From positions 1-34,819 of the forward strand of contig NZ_AUCA01000034.1 in assembly GCF_000429525.1 (NCBI RefSeq): a stretch of 34,819 nt of DNA, given 5' to 3'. A program made the position numbers and the translations under genes. The notes beneath the pieces are model-generated. The model had not been told where the DNA came from and made no database searches. It saw nothing but the letters and a program-made list of their open reading frames with translations. Every line of letters starts with the position of its first letter. Positions within the stretch are counted from its first letter, which is position 1. Below are positions 32,486-34,819 of the stretch, piece after piece. This DNA is from Alicyclobacillus contaminans DSM 17975. Lineage in GTDB: Bacteria; Bacillota; Bacilli; Alicyclobacillales; Alicyclobacillaceae.

Positions 32486-32566
32486 TTGAAGGGGATTGGG
32501 TCAACGGTTCATCTGTATGTTGCCACACGCCCCCCTAAAAACCCAAAAATCGCTCACACTTTTTAA
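32486..32566 (+). CDS. Possible 26-residue small ORF, perhaps an IS66 TnpB remnant
   Basis: A TTG start lies 6 nt behind GGAGGAG and encodes MKGIGSTVHLYVATRPPKNP plus six residues, ending one base before the patatin gene's stop. The beginning faintly resembles the start of IS66 TnpB proteins (a short strand, then a 'VxLxxxxxDMRK' pattern), but the diagnostic DMRK is absent. It may be a degraded remnant or chance. Confidence 0.2.
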   Translation: MKGIGSTVHLYVATRPPKNPKIAHTF

Positions 32567-33382
32567 TCAGAAATCGGAAGAATTCGCATGCAATACGTCA
32601 TGGCGTATTAAACCTAGCTCCCTCAAACGAGGCAAGCTCTTACGTGCCGCGTGTTCACCCGCTTGAATACATTCCCTCATCTTAGAAAAATCCAACGCGA
32701 ACACATGACCTACTTTAGGCTGCAACACCAAATCAGCGTAGTGAAGGTTCTTGCGACTCATCATTGTGGCCATAATGGAATACGAACGATATAAAACCTC
32801 TACTGTATTCCTCGGTTCACGTTCTTCATGCTGCCTCTCCACATCAACCACTATGACGAGATCCATACCCGCCATTTTTGGTATGTCCGCCGGCAGATTG
32901 TTGGTCAGTGCTCCATCAACCAATACCATATCCTTATAATGGACAGGAGCAAAAATCCCCGGAATGGATACGGTTGAACGAAGGGCCAGCAAGAGACTTC
33001 CTCGCTCCCAAATATAAGGTTTACCACTTTTCAAATCGGTGGCCACTGTGCGAAATGGTATGTCAAGCTCCTCGATGGTTGCATCTCTCAAGCCATATTG
33101 ATTGAGAAAGTCAGCGAGTACATTGTATAACTTCCTTCCTGACATGACGCCACGTTTTCCCATTCCCATGTCCAACAACCCATACCACGGATAAGAAAGG
33201 ACAAAGTCCTCGATTTCATTGATGTCAATCCCGGCAGCGACCAAACTGCCAATGGCACCACCTATGCTCGTTCCAGAAATAAAATCAATGGGCACATTCC
33301 ACTCCCTAAAGACCTTCAGCACTCCCACATGGGCCAAGCCACGTACGGCTCCACCCCCTAAAGCGAGACCGACAGTCGACAT
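32567..33382 (-). CDS. Patatin-like phospholipase (RssA/YchK type)
   Basis: A 271-residue cytosolic or membrane-associated lipid acyl hydrolase. The oxyanion loop is GGGAVRG (9-15, beginning LALGGG), the nucleophile Ser39 is in GTSIG, and the catalytic Asp156 is in VDGALTNNLP. The length and compact form fit the bacterial RssA-like group. The substrate is unknown. The ATG at 33380-33382 has GAGGAG 7 nt upstream. It is transcribed away from a winged-helix regulator. One copy of the 21-bp repeat shared with that regulator and the MFS gene lies over its probable promoter. Confidence 0.88.
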   Translation of the reverse strand: MSTVGLALGGGAVRGLAHVGVLKVFREWNVPIDFISGTSIGGAIGSLVAAGIDINEIEDFVLSYPWYGLLDMGMGKRGVMSGRKLYNVLADFLNQYGLRDATIEELDIPFRTVATDLKSGKPYIWERGSLLLALRSTVSIPGIFAPVHYKDMVLVDGALTNNLPADIPKMAGMDLVIVVDVERQHEEREPRNTVEVLYRSYSIMATMMSRKNLHYADLVLQPKVGHVFALDFSKMRECIQAGEHAARKSLPRLRELGLIRHDVLHANSSDF

Positions 33383-33434
33383 TCTTCCACTCCTCGTTTC
33401 ACGTATGGATTCTTATTTGGGTGGAATATATCAC

Positions 33435-33458
33435 TTTTTTGGTTTTTTGGGTAGTCGG
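33435..33458. repeat. Operator-like repeat, copy A (patatin promoter)
   Basis: TTTTTTGGTTTTTTGGGTAGTCGG is the most diverged of three copies. On the minus strand it lies directly upstream of TATATT, a possible -10 of the patatin gene. Confidence 0.5.
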
Positions 33459-33547
33459 TGTTCTTGACGAACCTCGGTTCTATTTCTCATTTCTCGATGT
33501 CATGTAGCACTTGAGCAACGCACTCGGAGGTACCATCACTTCTTGAC

Positions 33548-33577
33548 TTGACATGAGCTTCGATTTACGGATAAGAT
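33548..33577 (+). promoter_or_regulatory. Sigma-A promoter of the winged-helix regulator
   Basis: TTGACA (33548-33553, perfect -35), 18 nt, TAAGAT (33572-33577). The operator-like repeat copy B begins 15 nt downstream, at or just past the transcription start. Confidence 0.65.
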
Positions 33578-33591
33578 AAACCACAATATTA

Positions 33592-33612
33592 TTTGGTCTT
33601 TTGGGTGACTGG
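33592..33612. repeat. Operator-like repeat, copy B (regulator leader)
   Basis: TTTGGTCTTTTGGGTGACTGG, 20 of 21 bases identical to copy C at 34344. It sits between the promoter and the start codon of the regulator gene. Confidence 0.7.
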
Positions 33613-33624
33613 TAGGGGGCTACA

Positions 33625-34302
33625 ATGAAACTCACCGACCGTCGTAAACAGTTCCTTCAACAATTGATCGATATGTATCAGCGTTCCCAGCTTCCAGTGC
33701 ACTATGAGTCTCTGGCCAAAATGATTGGCGTGAGTAAATGGACGGCATATGACATGCTTAGAGAACTGGAAAAGCTCGGCTTGCTTTCGCGTAATTATTC
33801 CCTCTCGCGTGGCGAAGCTGGCAGATCCCAAATTGTATTCTTGCCCACACCAAAGGCCTATGAATTGTTTCAACAAGAACGTACCACGAAAACAGGTTCG
33901 CACGAATGGTTGAAGGTTCGAAGTAATATCTTGGAACTCATCGACTTAGCAGAACAGCACTCTCCAAAAAAAACTGTTTCGGAGCTTGTAAATCAATTGG
34001 TCAGTGCTCAGACAAAAATTTCATTTTGCGCCTACGTGATTGGACTTCTGATTGTTCACCTGCGTGGTTTGGATAAGTCTGCATCCGTATTGATTCGACA
34101 TCTGATTGATGGTGTCGAGAATGCCGAGACACGTTTGAGTGTTTTTGTTGCATTGGTTCTCGGCACTGTCATTGAAAAGCAGCAAGCTGCAATCGGTGCG
34201 GAAGCAGCGACTCTCATCGGTAGATTTTGGGAGGAGATTGCCTTTCTACCATCCAGTGATAAAAATCTGTTATTGCAATTACTCGACGAAATACTGATTT
34301 GA
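33625..34302 (+). CDS. Winged-helix transcriptional regulator
   Basis: A 225-residue regulator. Residues 1-85 form a winged helix: LPVHYESLAKMIGVSKWTAYDMLRELEKLGLL is a clear HTH followed by a wing with RGEAGRSQIVF and a proline strand. The rest (about 95-225) is all-helical and probably a ligand or dimer domain, with no family I can name. The ATG at 33625 follows TAGGGGG. It precedes a DHA2 drug transporter gene and is divergent from a patatin gene. The same 21-bp sequence fronts all three, so it likely represses itself and both neighbours, perhaps responding to a toxic lipid-like compound (inference). It is A+T-richer than the genes to its left. Confidence 0.72.
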   Translation: MKLTDRRKQFLQQLIDMYQRSQLPVHYESLAKMIGVSKWTAYDMLRELEKLGLLSRNYSLSRGEAGRSQIVFLPTPKAYELFQQERTTKTGSHEWLKVRSNILELIDLAEQHSPKKTVSELVNQLVSAQTKISFCAYVIGLLIVHLRGLDKSASVLIRHLIDGVENAETRLSVFVALVLGTVIEKQQAAIGAEAATLIGRFWEEIAFLPSSDKNLLLQLLDEILI

Positions 34303-34343
34303 GGGAATCCGATTCCTAAACAACAATTTTTCAATCTAATTTT

Positions 34344-34364
34344 TTTGGTCTTTTGGGTTACTGG
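34344..34364. repeat. Operator-like repeat, copy C (MFS leader)
   Basis: TTTGGTCTTTTGGGTTACTGG, differing from copy B at one base. It ends 13 nt before the MFS start codon and partly overlaps its ribosome site. Confidence 0.7.
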
Positions 34365-34377
34365 AGGCGAGGCTGGG

Positions 34378-34527
34378 ATGACAGAAACCTGGCGAAAATG
34401 GTTGAGCTTGATTGCTGTTGTTTTAGGATTATCCATGGACTTAATGGATATGACAATTGTCAACGTAGCTATACCAGACATCATGACCGAATTTGGCTCT
34501 ACTGCCCCTTCAGGCAACGTAGTTTGA
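34378..34527 (+). pseudogene. DHA2-type MFS drug transporter, truncated by an IS630-like element
   Basis: The N-terminus of a 14-helix EmrB/QacA-type drug:H+ antiporter. The first helix and the family motif appear as GLSMDLMDMTIVNVAIPDI, where L-D-x-T-I-V-N-V-A-x-P is diagnostic. Coding similarity ends at about 34500 after TEFGST. The next bases belong to the insertion element, and the frame stops at 34525-34527, leaving 49 codons instead of 450 or more. The ATG at 34378 has GGAGG 10 nt upstream. It lies 75 nt behind the winged-helix regulator, probably in one operon with it. The product is certainly non-functional unless the rest is restored by excision. Confidence 0.82.
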
Positions 34528-34557
34528 GGAAAGTGGAGGATCAACCAGTGGAATGGA

Positions 34558-34583
34558 GAATATCACCAACGGTGGTGATATTC
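34558..34583 (+). repeat. Hairpin touching the transposase start codon
   Basis: GAATATCACC (34558-34567) pairs perfectly with GGTGATATTC (34574-34583), and the ATG begins on the next base. The expected ribosome-site position is inside the stem, which would hold back translation from incoming transcripts. Confidence 0.6.
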
Positions 34584-34819
34584 ATGTGCCTGTATGTCCG
34601 TGAATTGAGCCCTGCCGAGGGTAACAGATTGGTTCGTATTGCCCGTAAGGGGTCCAATCCGGTCTCCGTGCGTAGAGCACTGGTTGTCCTGGCTTCTGCT
34701 CAACGAATGAAGGTCCCCGAAATCGCACGACTCTATCACTTGTCGGAGGAACATGTCCGCCATGTGATTCACGCATTTAACGAGAAAGGCTTTGAGGCTC
34801 TTCAACCCCGCTATGGTGG
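34584..34819 (+). CDS. IS630-family transposase, N-terminal fragment (cut by window edge)
   Basis: The first 78 codons of a transposase are present. The helix-turn-helix segment, VRRALVVLASAQRMKVPEIA, then LYHLSEEHVRHVIHAFNEKG and LQPRYGG, matches the paired-type DNA-binding half of IS630/Tc1 transposases (RRAxxLLLSAQGxSVxEIA...SxxTVRRxIxxFNExGxxxLxPR). The DDE catalytic domain lies outside the window. The ATG at 34584 is the only reasonable start before this domain; no clear ribosome site precedes it. Confidence 0.8.
   Translation, partial: MCLYVRELSPAEGNRLVRIARKGSNPVSVRRALVVLASAQRMKVPEIARLYHLSEEHVRHVIHAFNEKGFEALQPRYG

Larger units (their letters stand above)
32249..32566. other. 318-nt region without an established gene
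   Basis: This stretch contains the hairpin behind the aminotransferase gene and a short frame with a good ribosome site (32486-32566), both listed separately. Sequence composition changes to A+T-rich around 32400, which marks the left edge of the region ending in the IS630-like element. Confidence 0.45.
34500..34819 (+). mobile_element. IS630-like insertion sequence, left end
   Basis: The element interrupts the MFS gene at a TA dinucleotide (34500-34501), the target duplicated by IS630/Tc1 elements. From there a leader with a strong hairpin precedes the transposase. The other end is beyond the window, so the terminal repeat cannot be verified. Confidence 0.65.

Noticed and set aside
32529-32556. 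A possible fourth copy of the TTTGGTCTTTTGGGT repeat (as complement)
   Set aside because: Only a short run of T and GGG is shared; the conserved ACTGG end is missing.

Overview
The window looks like a chromosomal segment of a moderately GC-rich Firmicute. The gene set (TreP/TreA/TreR, SpeE-SpeB-YwiB next to a PbpG-type PBP, YcnJ/YcnI-type copper genes), the strong GGAGG ribosome sites with frequent GTG/TTG starts, and intrinsic terminators all fit Bacillales, perhaps the Alicyclobacillaceae. The family assignment is inference. Both ends of the window run into insertion sequences: an IS1182-like transposase at the left edge and an IS630-like transposase at the right edge. Each has cut off a neighbouring gene.

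The most striking part is the left 3.3 kb, a fluoride-response island read on the minus strand. Two separate crcB-motif fluoride riboswitches, each with an intrinsic-terminator expression platform, can be read in the sequence. The upstream one (about 3157-3252) leads a small four-helix membrane protein that may be a very diverged CrcB/Fluc, then an enolase with unusual residues beside its active site, then two overlapping DUF190 genes. The second riboswitch (about 612-700) leads a TerC-like membrane protein gene that an IS1182-type element has truncated. Enolase is a classical fluoride target, so the island appears to combine export with a replacement for an inhibited enzyme.

Next come a CopC-CopD fusion and YcnI (copper handling, plus strand), with two strong inverted repeats between them. 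They are followed by a hypothetical gene, then an acetoin/2-oxoacid dehydrogenase operon (E1alpha, E1beta, E2; minus strand) preceded by a PAS/sigma-54 activator. A DUF4025-like small gene, a GNAT acetyltransferase, a two-gene ABC exporter and an SGNH hydrolase lipoprotein complete this part.

From 16.3 to 20.5 kb lies a complete trehalose operon treP-treA-treR. It has a readable sigma-A promoter, two TreR-type palindromes and a cre-like site. From 20.5 to 25.5 kb, on the minus strand, is a PRD/EIIA-type regulator, EIIB and an UlaA-type EIIC, followed by a GH130 glycosidase or phosphorylase. No separate EIIA gene is present. A small membrane protein, then ywiB-like/speB/speE (minus strand) divergent from a class A PBP, and an aspartate aminotransferase follow.

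The last 2.4 kb is visibly A+T-richer. It holds a patatin-like lipase, a winged-helix regulator and the first 40 or so codons of a DHA2 multidrug transporter cut by the IS630-like element. A 21-bp sequence occurs three times here, once in front of each of these three genes, and looks like the operator of the regulator. No tRNA, rRNA or CRISPR array was recognised.
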